Shown here: one piece after another, positions 47,753 through 57,242 of the stretch | How the letters are laid out: the number at the start of each line of letters is the position of its first letter | Numbering within the stretch: position 1 is the stretch's first letter | From: Desulfosediminicola flagellatus | GTDB lineage: Bacteria > Desulfobacterota > Desulfobulbia > Desulfobulbales > Desulfocapsaceae | DNA length: 64,000 bases | Assembly (NCBI RefSeq): GCF_005116655.2 | Contig: NZ_CP050698.1 | Location: 2,076,501 to 2,140,500 of the forward strand | Direction: 5' to 3' | Program-made: the position numbers and the translations under genes | The notes under the pieces: model-generated | What the model was told of the DNA's origin: nothing | Database searches by the model: none | The model's input: the letters and a program-made list of their open reading frames with translations, nothing else

Positions 47753-47914
47753 TACACCTCAACGATTTTGGTTTCCCAGAAGAATATCCTGAGAAGAATT
47801 GCCAGTTGGTTTGAACTCTGTATATTGTCAAATATCCTGAAATTGTATTAAAACAGGATGGGTTGCGCAAGCTCTAACTGGGATACCGAAGGTAATGCAG
47901 ATGTAATTAAGCGA

Positions 47915-49396
47915 TTAACGCTGATTATTTGCTGATGGGGTGTATTCCAAAAGGACTGGGCAATGATCTGAGCCCATCATTTCCTGTAATATTTTTGCAT
48001 CAGTCACATTATTTACAGCCTGACTATCAACGCAAAAGTAATCAATACGCCAGCCTATGTTTTTTGCCCGGGAATTGAAACGATAACTCCACCACGTATA
48101 CTGATCCGGTTCCTGATTAAACATTCTGAAGGTGTCGGTGTAACCTGAATCTATAAAGCTATCCATCCACTCACGTTCCTCTGGAGTATAGCCGGCATTT
48201 TTTATATTATTCTTTGGATTCTTAAGATCAATTTCTTTATGGGCTACGTTAAAGTCGCCACAAAGGATTACCGGCTTTTCTTCACCGAGTGTATTTGCAA
48301 ATTTATGTAATTCTATATTGAAGCTGATTTTATAATCGAGCCTTTTCAGTCCTTCACCTGCATTTGGGAAGTAAATATTGATAAGATAGAATGTTTCGAA
48401 TTCGGCGGTTATCACTCTGCCTTCCCTGTCATAGAGATCGTTACCGATACCCGTAATAATTCGAAGCGGCTCACTTTTTGAGTAGATTGCCACGCCCGAG
48501 TACCCTTTTTTTTCAGCGCTGTGCCAGTATGAGGTGTAGCCTGCAATAGTCTTCAGGTTTTCAGAGAGTTGATCGGGCTGGGCTTTTGTTTCCTGCAGAG
48601 CAAGTACATCTGCATTTAACTGAATAACTGTGTCGGTAAAGCCTTTTTTCTCCATTGCCCGTATGCCGTTAACGTTCCATGAGATAAGGCGCAGCCCAGG
48701 TGTAGCATTGGCGTTTTTATTGTTAGCTGTAGCGGTTTTGCGTCGAGGAGTTACGCCGAGTTGCGGGCATAGTTTCTCTAAAGGGCAGATGTCGCATTGT
48801 GGGCCTACGGGTTTGCAGAGAGATTGGCCAAAGGCGACCAGGAGCGAGTTTACCGGAATCCAATGTTTTTCAGGCAACGTGTTGCGAAGTGCCATCTCTG
48901 TTTTGAGCGGCGTATCGGTTTCAACATATCGCCAGATGTTCATTATGCGGTGCACGTGGGTGTCAACACATATAGCTGGTTTGTTAAACGCAACGCTGCG
49001 AACAAGGTTAGCAGTCTTACGACCGACACCCGGCAGGGTGATCAACTCTTCAATTGTTTCCGGAACTTTGCCTTTAAAAGCTTTGAGTGCTTCTGGAAGC
49101 TGACTGAGATATTTAGCTTTATTTCTAAAAAAACCAACTGGGTGGATCAGTTTTTCTAATTCTGTTTCGCTGAGTGTCGCAAGCTCTTCCGGGGATTCAG
49201 CTTTTTGAAAAAGTTTTGCTGAAGCTACTGCCGTTGTTTCGTCTTTAGTTCGTGCAGAAAGAATTGTTGCAACCAATACTTTGAAAGGATCTTTTGTTTG
49301 AACCGCGATAAGATCAACCACCGGAACCTGTTTGTCCTTTACAAAATCAGCAATTACATCAAGAAAATGGTCGATATCTATCGGAGAATGGCTCAT
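47915..49396 (-). CDS. Fused endonuclease III and exonuclease III (Nth-Xth)
   Basis: A 493-aa fusion of two base-excision repair enzymes. Residues 1-220 are Nth: helix-hairpin-helix LPGVGRKTANLV, the catalytic Asp in VDTHVHRI and the [4Fe-4S] motif CKPVGPQCDICPLEKLC; it removes oxidised pyrimidines and nicks AP sites. After a linker of about 15 residues rich in Asn, Thr and Ala, residues 236-493 are XthA: LISWNVNGIRA, LQETKA, GDFNVAH and GSDHCPV. It cleaves 5' to AP sites and clears blocked 3' ends. Both active sites look intact, so glycosylase/lyase and AP endonuclease steps sit on one chain. It follows the mepK-like gene by 33 bp. Confidence 0.95.
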   Translation of the reverse strand: MSHSPIDIDHFLDVIADFVKDKQVPVVDLIAVQTKDPFKVLVATILSARTKDETTAVASAKLFQKAESPEELATLSETELEKLIHPVGFFRNKAKYLSQLPEALKAFKGKVPETIEELITLPGVGRKTANLVRSVAFNKPAICVDTHVHRIMNIWRYVETDTPLKTEMALRNTLPEKHWIPVNSLLVAFGQSLCKPVGPQCDICPLEKLCPQLGVTPRRKTATANNKNANATPGLRLISWNVNGIRAMEKKGFTDTVIQLNADVLALQETKAQPDQLSENLKTIAGYTSYWHSAEKKGYSGVAIYSKSEPLRIITGIGNDLYDREGRVITAEFETFYLINIYFPNAGEGLKRLDYKISFNIELHKFANTLGEEKPVILCGDFNVAHKEIDLKNPKNNIKNAGYTPEEREWMDSFIDSGYTDTFRMFNQEPDQYTWWSYRFNSRAKNIGWRIDYFCVDSQAVNNVTDAKILQEMMGSDHCPVLLEYTPSANNQR

Positions 49397-49429
49397 GGAT
49401 TCAAAATAATGGTAGGAGAAATAGATGAT

Positions 49430-49987
49430 TTACCAGCTGCGTACGCGTCCGGTATCAATATGGACAAAATCAGATTGAGCGTAATACCCGACTCCACAGG
49501 ATTTTAAAGAAATTGCAGCATCGCGTAAATCACTGGTGGCAACATCTGTAAGACGGATATCTATTGCCTGGCCATTTAAATGGAAACTTTTTTTAGCGAC
49601 ACCGCTACTTTTCGAACGAAGTTTTTCGTTAGTTTTCGGCGATCTGTACCCTGAAATGACTTCAAAAACACCTTTGCTCCCTGTTTCCCGTTTAATTTTA
49701 TGAAGAATTTTCATGAGACGAAAATCAATGGGATGAGTATCTCCGGTACGGAAGTCGCGTAAAAAAGTGTACAGATCTTTTTTGATTGAAGGCGGGCAGG
49801 TGCGATTGGTAAAACTGAGTTCGAACTGCTCTTGGGTATGGGTGTGGTAAAAATGTATTGAATCTATTGGGGATTTTTTTGCAAACAAGTCCGTTGGTGA
49901 CAACAGGCTGAGGCCGAGTGTCAGCTTTGTCGACGCAATAATAAAATTACGCCGATTCATAGAACCGGTGATGTTCTGTAAAGTCAT
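49430..49987 (-). CDS. YcbK/MepK-like murein endopeptidase with Tat-type signal
   Basis: A 185-aa DUF882/M15-type protein. Its N-terminus NRRNFIIASTKLTLGLSLLSPTDLFA carries a twin-arginine and hydrophobic core, so it is probably exported by Tat. The peptidase core shows EVISGYRSPKTNEKLR, KSFHLNGQAIDIR with zinc ligands His and Asp, and FVHIDTGRVRSW with the last His. MepK cleaves 3-3 cross-links in peptidoglycan. It lies 43 bp downstream of the L,D-transpeptidase gene, the same pairing as E. coli ycbB-ycbK. The start may be 49987 or 49960. Confidence 0.85.
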   Translation of the reverse strand: MTLQNITGSMNRRNFIIASTKLTLGLSLLSPTDLFAKKSPIDSIHFYHTHTQEQFELSFTNRTCPPSIKKDLYTFLRDFRTGDTHPIDFRLMKILHKIKRETGSKGVFEVISGYRSPKTNEKLRSKSSGVAKKSFHLNGQAIDIRLTDVATSDLRDAAISLKSCGVGYYAQSDFVHIDTGRVRSW

Positions 49988-50030
49988 AAGGAAATACTAT
50001 CTAATAAATATGGTTTGTTGAAGAAAAAAC

Positions 50031-51722
50031 TTATTTTAACAGTGCTTTATACAGTTCTTCGTCACGTGCATAAATGTCACTATTAAAATGGATCGTACCG
50101 TCTTTGTCAACCCATGTAGTCTGGTAGGTAATGTGTACGGGAAGAGGATCTGATAATCTTATGACTTTTCGGGAGGTTTGGTTGTATACCTCCCTCACTT
50201 TTTCTACAGTCCAATTATTTTTATGATCATCAAGGACAAAAAGAGCGAGCGCGAAAGGATCACTTACCCGGATACAGCCGTGGCTGAAGTCGCGCTGAGT
50301 ATGGTTGAAAAGGTTTGGGGTAGGTGTGTCATGTATATAGACAGAATAATTGTTTGGAAAGACGAATTTGATTTTGCCTAAAGCATTGCCGGGGCCGGGA
50401 TCTTGTCTCAGTTTGTAACCTGACATCTGGCTTTTGGTCACTGAGTGCCAGTCTATTTTAGTAGAGTCAAGCTCTACAGCATTATGTTGCCAGCTGGAAA
50501 ATAGGCGGATATTGCGTTCGGTGAGATGGTAAGGATTTTTGCGCAGTTCCGGGAGTTCCTCGTCTCGGGCTATTGAGGGTGTAATATTCCAGAAAGGATT
50601 AATATCCACATATTTGATACTGTCGCTGAAGACAGGGGTTTGGTGTTGAAGTTTTCCAACAATTACCGGTATGTCGAGTATACGATTTGCACCGCCGTCC
50701 TTATATGCCTTGAGGTTGAAACTTGCTATATTTACAAGTACATACTTGTCTCCAAGGTCGTGCGCCTGCCAGCGCCATCGTGCCATATTGAGACGGATAA
50801 TATCAACTCGCTCGGCTGCGGTCACATTTAATGCTGCAAGTGTTTGTTTTCCGATAATTCCATCAGGTTCAAGTCCATGTCGTTTTTGAAATTGTATAAC
50901 AGCCTTTTCGAGTTCAGTGTCATACACCTCTTCACCAGGAGTAAGAAGAGGTAGTGGAAGGTCCTTGCTCATTTCAAGACGTTTTCGGAGGAGTTTAACC
51001 CGGGTATCATTCTCACCCGGGCGAAGAGTCATGCCTGGTGGGATAGGTGGCCAGTCACCTAGATCTGAAAACTGTCTATATCTGGTAAGTGCACTTTTTA
51101 AATTATCATAATGCTGATGTTGCGGTGGGAGCAGGTTAAGTAAGGCATCAAGATCTTCAGAGGCTAGGGATAATTCAACAGCTTTAATTGGATCAAAATT
51201 TTCCTCTCCAGCTTCAGGAAATAATTCTGGGTTGGCCTCATGCGGTTTGAGTTGGCCGTAGCTTAGATCATGAAAATATTTGACTAGATTGTATGTAAGT
51301 AAAGCATCAAGTTCAGTGAGGTCGGTTAGCTGGGTTGAATGCCAAAGTTCAGTAATCCTTTCGATCTCATAGTTACTTGTGTCAAGGCCATGCTCATATG
51401 ATTTTTTGAGATGATCAAGAATGACATACGCTTTTTCGCCAGGGCCTTCGGGGGATACCCATAAAGGATGAGCTCCTCTCTCATGATAAATGACTGCCAG
51501 GCAAAGTTCTCTGGTAGCAAGGATAGGGCGATTTTTGTTTATATCAAGCAGTTCAAGTGGATAGCATACAAGCTGCTTGGTCATTTCGGCCACGAGATCT
51601 GTTTCGGATGTTTCGGTTTCAGCAATGACAGGCAAAGTGAGAGAAGTGCAAATGCAGGTTGCTAAAAAAGAAACTCGGGCAAACTGAAAGAAATGATTAA
51701 AAAACGAGTAGGTTGCTATCAT
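50031..51722 (-). CDS. YcbB/LdtD-type L,D-transpeptidase
   Basis: A 563-aa periplasmic enzyme that makes 3-3 cross-links in peptidoglycan. A signal peptide covers residues 1-33 (ATCICTSLTLPVIA). A scaffold region with LTYNLVKYFHDLSYGQL follows, then a peptidoglycan-binding domain (AVIQFQKRHGLEPDGIIGKQTL), and the YkuD catalytic domain with the His/Cys motif HGCIRVSDPFAL near residue 477. Length and order match LdtD. The mepK-like endopeptidase and nth-xth follow on the same strand. Confidence 0.92.
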   Translation of the reverse strand: MIATYSFFNHFFQFARVSFLATCICTSLTLPVIAETETSETDLVAEMTKQLVCYPLELLDINKNRPILATRELCLAVIYHERGAHPLWVSPEGPGEKAYVILDHLKKSYEHGLDTSNYEIERITELWHSTQLTDLTELDALLTYNLVKYFHDLSYGQLKPHEANPELFPEAGEENFDPIKAVELSLASEDLDALLNLLPPQHQHYDNLKSALTRYRQFSDLGDWPPIPPGMTLRPGENDTRVKLLRKRLEMSKDLPLPLLTPGEEVYDTELEKAVIQFQKRHGLEPDGIIGKQTLAALNVTAAERVDIIRLNMARWRWQAHDLGDKYVLVNIASFNLKAYKDGGANRILDIPVIVGKLQHQTPVFSDSIKYVDINPFWNITPSIARDEELPELRKNPYHLTERNIRLFSSWQHNAVELDSTKIDWHSVTKSQMSGYKLRQDPGPGNALGKIKFVFPNNYSVYIHDTPTPNLFNHTQRDFSHGCIRVSDPFALALFVLDDHKNNWTVEKVREVYNQTSRKVIRLSDPLPVHITYQTTWVDKDGTIHFNSDIYARDEELYKALLK

Positions 51723-51884
51723 ATGTCCTGCTTTAGAATTACTGAAGAGAAAACACTACAAAAAGTATACAACAACCATTTTATTTACCATCTATTGTGT
51801 ATTGTTGCAATCGTAGTGGTGTATTGGCAAGGTCGTAGGGGAAAATGCAGGAATGTCTGGAAAAGGTCAGGAGTGGATACTATT

Positions 51885-51927
51885 GCCACTGTATTTCCAG
51901 TAAAGAATATACCGGAAATACAGTGGC
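51885..51927. terminator. Inverted repeat between lysA and the L,D-transpeptidase gene
   Basis: GCCACTGTATTTCC pairs perfectly with GGAAATACAGTGGC (14 bp) around a 15-nt loop, 16 bp after the lysA stop. No T run, so possibly a 3' end hairpin rather than a classical terminator. Confidence 0.55.
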
Positions 51928-51942
51928 GGGACGGCTCGTGTG

Positions 51943-53202
51943 TTAGAGTTTCAAGCGTTGTTCGGTGAATTCGAGAGTTGCAAAATAGTCTTTGGCTGTT
52001 TCCTCCCGCCTGATGAGTTCAACTTCACTGTCAGATCGTAAAAGGAGTTCTTTAGGACGAAGCTTGCCATTATAGTTAAAACCCATGGCCTGACCGTGAG
52101 CTCCAGTGTCGTGAATTATGAGGATATCACCATCAGTGATTACTGGCAGTGTACGTTGAATCGCAAATTTATCATTATTCTCGCAGAGTGAACCAACGAC
52201 ATCGACTGTTTCTGTTTCGCCGTCCATGTTCTTGCCTAAGACATCAATGTGGTGGTAGGCGCCGTAAAGAGCTGGCCTCATGAGTGCACTCATGCACGCA
52301 TCAACACCAACGTAGGTGTGGTAGATATCTTTTCTGTTTATCGCTTTTACCACCAGTGCACCATGCGGGCCGGTAACGAAACGGCCGCTCTCCATATAAA
52401 GACCTGGCATATATGAGTGTTTTGCTTTAAACGCTGTGAACAGTTCGGTGATTTCACGACCCATAGCAGCAAGGTCAAGTGCTTCCTGCTCTGGACGATA
52501 CGGTATTCCGAGGCCACCACCGATATTGATGAATTCAAAAGTGATCTGTAATTTTTCAGAGATCTCCTCAACAAGCTCAAGCAGCATCTCTGCAGTCTGC
52601 ACCATATAACTGTAGTGCAACTCGTTTGAGGCAAGCATTGTATGAAGACCAAAACGTGTGGCACCGCGCTCTTTGGCCTGGCGATAGGCATCTATAATCT
52701 GGTCGTGGCTTACACCGTACTTAGCTTCAGTAGGATTGCCGATGATGTCGTTACCCGTTCGTCGAGCTCCAGGGTTGTATCTAAAGCAGATCAACTCCGG
52801 CATATTCGGAACTTTTGGGATAAGAGAGATGTCATCAAGATTGAGAATGCAACCTCCGGAAGCTTCGGCAAAATCGAATTCTTCTGGGCTCGTGTTGTTA
52901 GATGTAAACATGATCTCTTCACCACTACCGCCAACACCACGACTGAGCATGAGTTCGGTTATCGAAGAGCAGTCAAAACCAAAGCCCATGTCTTTCATTA
53001 TTTCGAGAATTCTGGGGTTGGGTAATGCCTTTACAGCATAGTACTCCCTGAACTCTTCAATGCCTGAAAAGGCTTCGCGGAGATCTTTGCAGGTATTACG
53101 GATACCCTCTTCATCATAGATGTGGAACGGGGTATTAAAATGATTAGAAATGTTCTCTAAAACCGGATAGAGCCTATCGGTATAGGATGAAGAAAGTGGC
53201 AT
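51943..53202 (-). CDS. lysA: Diaminopimelate decarboxylase
   Basis: A 419-aa PLP enzyme of the alanine-racemase fold. It makes L-lysine from meso-diaminopimelate. The PLP lysine is in YYAVKALPNP near residue 58; further signs are GFDCSSITEL, GLHTMLASNEL, NIGGGLGIPY, MESGRFVTGPHG and a C-terminal GSLCENNDKF with the substrate-binding Cys-Glu. The family also includes other amino-acid and polyamine decarboxylases, so a related substrate cannot be ruled out. It lies 21 bp downstream of an Lrp-type regulator gene on the same strand. Confidence 0.85.
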   Translation of the reverse strand: MPLSSSYTDRLYPVLENISNHFNTPFHIYDEEGIRNTCKDLREAFSGIEEFREYYAVKALPNPRILEIMKDMGFGFDCSSITELMLSRGVGGSGEEIMFTSNNTSPEEFDFAEASGGCILNLDDISLIPKVPNMPELICFRYNPGARRTGNDIIGNPTEAKYGVSHDQIIDAYRQAKERGATRFGLHTMLASNELHYSYMVQTAEMLLELVEEISEKLQITFEFINIGGGLGIPYRPEQEALDLAAMGREITELFTAFKAKHSYMPGLYMESGRFVTGPHGALVVKAINRKDIYHTYVGVDACMSALMRPALYGAYHHIDVLGKNMDGETETVDVVGSLCENNDKFAIQRTLPVITDGDILIIHDTGAHGQAMGFNYNGKLRPKELLLRSDSEVELIRREETAKDYFATLEFTEQRLKL

Positions 53203-53223
53203 GCTAAACTCCTGTATTGCGTA

Positions 53224-53688
53224 TTATCTGATCGAAATTCTCGATGTTTCTTTAATAGTGTCAAGGACCGTGGAGGTGCTTGTTGAGATTACTCCGTCAA
53301 TAACCGATATTTTTTGTATAATCAGTTGACCAAGATCCTTGGTATTGGCTGTTCGTGCCTTGACAAGATAACCATCTTCTCCTGCAATAAAATGCACTTC
53401 TTGTATTTCTGGTAATGCAGCCAGATCATGACCAATTTGCTCTGTGTTTGAGTTGGCTGAGTCTATTTTTATCGTAATAAATGAAACCTGGCTGCAGTTG
53501 AATTTCTCCGGATTAAGGCGAACTTCATATCCATCAATGATTCCCTGTTTCTCGAGTTTTCTTACTCGTTCGAGAACTGCCGACGGAGCAAGGTTTACCT
53601 GACGTGAGACTTCAACATTCGGTATTCTTGCTTTGTCCTGAAGAATTTTTAGTATCTGCATGCTCTTCTTGTCTATCATAACGATCAT
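53224..53688 (-). CDS. Lrp/AsnC family transcriptional regulator
   Basis: A 154-aa regulator with an N-terminal winged helix (DKKSMQILKILQDKARIPNVEVSRQ, then LAPSAVLERVRKLEKQGII) and a C-terminal RAM ligand domain (VHFIAGEDGYLVKARTANT). It lies directly upstream of lysA and is probably co-transcribed, so it may control lysine or related amino-acid synthesis in response to an amino acid. GGAGGAT lies before the ATG. Confidence 0.92.
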   Translation of the reverse strand: MIVMIDKKSMQILKILQDKARIPNVEVSRQVNLAPSAVLERVRKLEKQGIIDGYEVRLNPEKFNCSQVSFITIKIDSANSNTEQIGHDLAALPEIQEVHFIAGEDGYLVKARTANTKDLGQLIIQKISVIDGVISTSTSTVLDTIKETSRISIR

Positions 53689-53816
53689 CCTCCTTGTGCG
53701 AGAATAATATTCATGAAAAAGAATCCGGTCAAGAATAAAATTCTCTCCAGGCGGCTAAAGTGCAAATTGCAGTAGCAAGAGTTTGCGGATTTTTTGTTTT
53801 CACGGCAAGGTGAAAG

Positions 53817-53850
53817 CAAAAAAAGGGGATTGCCATAGCGGCAATCCCCA
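53817..53850 (-). terminator. Intrinsic terminator of the octaheme cytochrome gene
   Basis: In the mRNA, GGGGATTGCC-GCTAT-GGCAATCCCC is a perfect 10-bp stem followed by eight Ts, 33 bp after the stop. Confidence 0.9.
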
Positions 53851-53882
53851 GATCTGAATACGATGTAAATACGTATTAGGAA

Positions 53883-55208
53883 TTATTGACGATTGAAAAG
53901 ATCAGAATAGATTTTTTGGAATTCACCACTATTGATCTTCTTCTTAAGCGATGCGGTGTCAGCGTTCAGCCAAGTATGCATTGGATCTGTCTTCAGCAGA
54001 TTGTCAATATAGGCATTTACTTCAGGGTCATTATAATGACGAGCTTCGGGGATAAATTTGAAGTAGAAGTTATGGGCAACATCGTATATTCCATGCCACC
54101 ATGCATAGTCCGGACCCATCATAGCCGTTCCCATACGTGCTCTTCTGCCCTCATGGTGCCAGAGTTCCCAGTAGAGCCATTCGACTTCATTTGAAAATGC
54201 TGCTGTATTTTTGAAAACTTTCTTTTCTTTCAGCATGCCGATAATCTTACCAGCTGGTTTAGCAAACTTGTCATTGTAAAGATGGACCAGTGCATCGTAT
54301 TGATAATAGTGTCCATCGACAAAAGGTTTCTGATGGCAATTAAGGCACACTTCTTTCATGTTGCCTCGTTTTGCTTGCCAGTTATCTTTGAATTTTGAAA
54401 CCGGTGGTCTCAGCGTCCAGGAAATACGGTCACCAACATCATGGGTGATCTGCTGGGTTGATGTTGCAGACATGTGACAGGTGGAGCAGGTAGGTGCTTC
54501 GTAGTAGTCTTTGCCGACGATCCACTCTTCCTTATCGAGATTCATTTTGTCTTTATTGGAATAATAGGCAATCCCGTGTTTTGATTCTTCGAAAATCTCT
54601 TTTTGCGGATGATCCGGTCCGAGGTGGCATTTGCCACAGTTTTCAGGTTGTCGTGCCTGCTCGGCAGAAAAAGAATGGCGGGAGTGACATGCATTACAAC
54701 TGCCTTTGGAACCATCCGGGTTGAGTCTTCCTATGCCTGAATTAGGCCAACTTAGTGGGGAAAGTTTGTTGGGTTGGCTCTCATCTATCAGGACTTTTCC
54801 ACCATGACATGATTCGCAACCAGTTATAACAATAGGGTGACCGCCGGCAACATGCGCCAGGTACGCATCATTAGATTCGAGAATCTCACCTGCATGAGCA
54901 TGGTAGGAGTTCGTTGTCTGCTCTGCTTGGGCTTCGTGACATTTACCGCAATCTTTTGGTGTAACCAAGGTCGCTATACTCGCTCCATGGTGATCAAAAG
55001 CATCTTTGTCTGCTTTGTCAGCTTCATGGCAGTCAATACAGCCTATATCGTTTACTCCATGTTTAGAGTAATGCCATTGGTTGTGAAGACCTGGATTATT
55101 TTCCTTGTGGCAACTGATGCAGTCTTCTGCTACCCCTGCTGTCAAGCTAAGAGGTGCTAAAAGCATTGCACAAGCAACCATTGCTCCTGCAAAAATCATT
55201 TTCTTCAT
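53883..55208 (-). CDS. Octaheme c-type cytochrome, hydroxylamine oxidoreductase-like
   Basis: A 441-aa periplasmic protein from the ATG at 55208, chosen for a GGGAG ribosome site and a clean signal peptide (MKKMIFAGAMVACAMLLAPLSLTAG); the open frame extends to 55619 without good sense. Eight CxxCH motifs are present: CISCH, CIDCH, CGKCH, CESCH, CNACH, CGKCH, CSTCH and CLNCH. The spacing and EAPTCSTCHMS fit the HAO family. In anaerobes these cytochromes are thought to reduce nitrite or hydroxylamine, or act in nitrogen redox chemistry in reverse of HAO. No quinol-oxidising partner gene is adjacent. Substrate not certain. Confidence 0.88.
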   Translation of the reverse strand: MKKMIFAGAMVACAMLLAPLSLTAGVAEDCISCHKENNPGLHNQWHYSKHGVNDIGCIDCHEADKADKDAFDHHGASIATLVTPKDCGKCHEAQAEQTTNSYHAHAGEILESNDAYLAHVAGGHPIVITGCESCHGGKVLIDESQPNKLSPLSWPNSGIGRLNPDGSKGSCNACHSRHSFSAEQARQPENCGKCHLGPDHPQKEIFEESKHGIAYYSNKDKMNLDKEEWIVGKDYYEAPTCSTCHMSATSTQQITHDVGDRISWTLRPPVSKFKDNWQAKRGNMKEVCLNCHQKPFVDGHYYQYDALVHLYNDKFAKPAGKIIGMLKEKKVFKNTAAFSNEVEWLYWELWHHEGRRARMGTAMMGPDYAWWHGIYDVAHNFYFKFIPEARHYNDPEVNAYIDNLLKTDPMHTWLNADTASLKKKINSGEFQKIYSDLFNRQ

Positions 55209-55559
55209 CGACATTCTCCCTGTGGTTGAATGAGATATCACCAACGCCAGAGGCGTTAATGAATCATTAGCGGCCGGGGAAACGATAGTCCCAGACACGG
55301 TATCAGACAAAACAAAAGTCAATTGGTGCGATGTATATCTATGATTGGCATGGAGCCTGACAATTAAATGGGGTTTCGAGAGAATTGTATGTAAAAAGCG
55401 ATGGCGATACCAGAAAAACATGCTATTCATCTCCAATATTCGCTGAATTGCATGTGCTGAGATACTCTTGCATGAGCAGCAGTGAGGCACTTGTTGTCTG
55501 ACAGGGAAACTGTTGATCAAACTAACTACCAGATAATAAATGACAATTAAGGAGGGGGG

Positions 55560-56432
55560 ATGGCAACAGGACTGTTTCTGGGATTGACCACAGTGGATAT
55601 TCTCAATTACGTAAGCCATTATCCATCAAGCAATGAAAAATTGCGAGCGGATCAGCAGCTGATCTTTGCCGGCGGACCTGCAGCGAATGCCGCTGTTGCC
55701 TATTCTGCATTTTCTGGTGATGTAAGCCTGATTACCGGATTAGGAAAACAGCCGCTTGCAACCCTTGCAGTTGCTGATCTTTTGAGAAATAATATAAAGA
55801 TTGTTGATTTAACAGATGATGATTGCAAGTTACCTGTCTTGTCCGCAATTACTGTAGACACCAGCACCGGAGACAGGAGTGTGGTTTACACAAACACCAC
55901 AAATCGAGGACTGGTCTGGCCGGGAGAACCTGCTGATTACCTGGCATATGTATCGGTTCTGATGCTTGACGGATATTATCTGAAACACGCCTGCGATCTT
56001 GCAGAATTAGCCCAAAGGAACAATATTCCGGTTATTCTTGATGGTGGGAGCTGGAAAGAGGGGCTTGATCGTTTACTTCCACATGTCGACTATGCCATCT
56101 GTTCTGAAAACTTTATTCCCCCAGGTTGTGATGGAAAACGCTCAGTTGCTGATTTTCTCAGCAATGCTGGTGTCGGTAATGTGTGCATTAGCAGAGGGGC
56201 ACAGAAGATGTTGGCCTGGAGCAAAGGGCAATATGAAGAGGTCAGTGTTGAACCTGTCGAGGTAGCAGACACCTTAGGTGCGGGTGATATCCTGCACGGT
56301 GCATTCTGTCACTTTATTCAAAAGAACGACTTTTTTACAAGCCTCAAGCTGGCATCGGTAGTTGCCACCTGTTCATGTAAATACAGAGGAACCAGAAAAT
56401 GGATTGAACACTATCGAAATACGGACAGATAA
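55560..56432 (+). CDS. PfkB family carbohydrate kinase
   Basis: A 290-aa ribokinase-type sugar kinase. The glycine-rich GGPAANAAVAY (PfkB signature 1) is near residue 38 and the catalytic signature DTLGAGDILHGAF near 238, with the general base Asp in GAGD. It phosphorylates a sugar or nucleoside with ATP in the cytosol; the substrate is not clear from sequence or from neighbours. GGAGGGG immediately before the ATG. Divergent from the octaheme cytochrome gene. Confidence 0.92.
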   Translation: MATGLFLGLTTVDILNYVSHYPSSNEKLRADQQLIFAGGPAANAAVAYSAFSGDVSLITGLGKQPLATLAVADLLRNNIKIVDLTDDDCKLPVLSAITVDTSTGDRSVVYTNTTNRGLVWPGEPADYLAYVSVLMLDGYYLKHACDLAELAQRNNIPVILDGGSWKEGLDRLLPHVDYAICSENFIPPGCDGKRSVADFLSNAGVGNVCISRGAQKMLAWSKGQYEEVSVEPVEVADTLGAGDILHGAFCHFIQKNDFFTSLKLASVVATCSCKYRGTRKWIEHYRNTDR

Positions 56433-56485
56433 TGTTCAATTTCTCATTATTTCATGCGATTATATAGTGAGAGGTAAATGCGTCT

Positions 56486-57055
56486 TTAATGACGAAGGCG
56501 TGTGAATTTCGTACCTTCAAGGGTGAGATTGTACATAAACCCTTCGTCATCAAAAGCAAAAGCGACAACAGGTGAATGAATTTCAATTGTGTTGATATCT
56601 TCACCAATTCCCCAATCTGCAATTGTGATTGAGCCGTCTACCCCTGCTTTCCAGCCGTCGCTGTGCTGAAAACTCCACAAAGCCGCTTTATCGAGAAAAA
56701 CAAAGACAATTGATTTGCGTTGTGCTCCAAACTGAAAGCCAAATGACGCACCGGCTGTAGAGTAATAGTCAGCAGTTCTGCCTTCAACCCTGAGGATGCC
56801 TTCCCCATATTCACCTCCAAAACCTACTCCAGCCTTGATAACAGAGGGAAAAACTAAAACGCCTTCACTCTTTTCCAGAAAGGTATCGCCTCCAATAATG
56901 GTTCGTTCAAAGCTTTCTAACGTTTCATCTACTTGAATCGATAACGTATTCATGGATTGCAGGTGACGGGTTGAGCAACCTGGCGTAAGGAGAATGAAAA
57001 ACAATATAGCCATTACTGAAACAAAAAGTGAAGGCTGCTTATACCTGTCGTACAT
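56486..57055 (-). CDS. YSC84/SYLF-domain lipoprotein
   Basis: A 189-aa protein with an N-terminal hydrophobic segment ending LLTPGCS, a likely lipoprotein site with Cys27 although the lipobox is imperfect. The mature part is a SYLF (YSC84-like) domain: FPSVIKAGVGFGGEYGEGIL, AGASFGFQFGAQRKSIVFVF and a C-terminal ADWGIGEDINTIEIHSPVVAFAF. These domains bind lipid in eukaryotes; bacterial function is not known. Convergent with the PfkB kinase. Probably anchored in the envelope. Confidence 0.87.
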   Translation of the reverse strand: MYDRYKQPSLFVSVMAILFFILLTPGCSTRHLQSMNTLSIQVDETLESFERTIIGGDTFLEKSEGVLVFPSVIKAGVGFGGEYGEGILRVEGRTADYYSTAGASFGFQFGAQRKSIVFVFLDKAALWSFQHSDGWKAGVDGSITIADWGIGEDINTIEIHSPVVAFAFDDEGFMYNLTLEGTKFTRLRH

Positions 57056-57242
57056 CGAAATCTCTCCAGAAGATTGGATTATCCGTAAATTATGTGTATA
57101 TATCTATATCTACTACAACCGTAGTCTTGTATAGTAGAGGTGAAATGGCAAGAAAAATCTCATTCTATAGATTGAGGTTCATGTTCTAAGTATAAGAATA
57201 TTATTGCGATCGCAGATGAATTTCTATCAGTGAGGAGTAGCT

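Noticed and set aside
47759-47761. TGA in frame upstream of the hybrid kinase considered as a fourth Sec codon
   Set aside because: The codons upstream of it do not look like protein of this family and no start or SECIS-like hairpin is seen; it most likely just bounds the frame.
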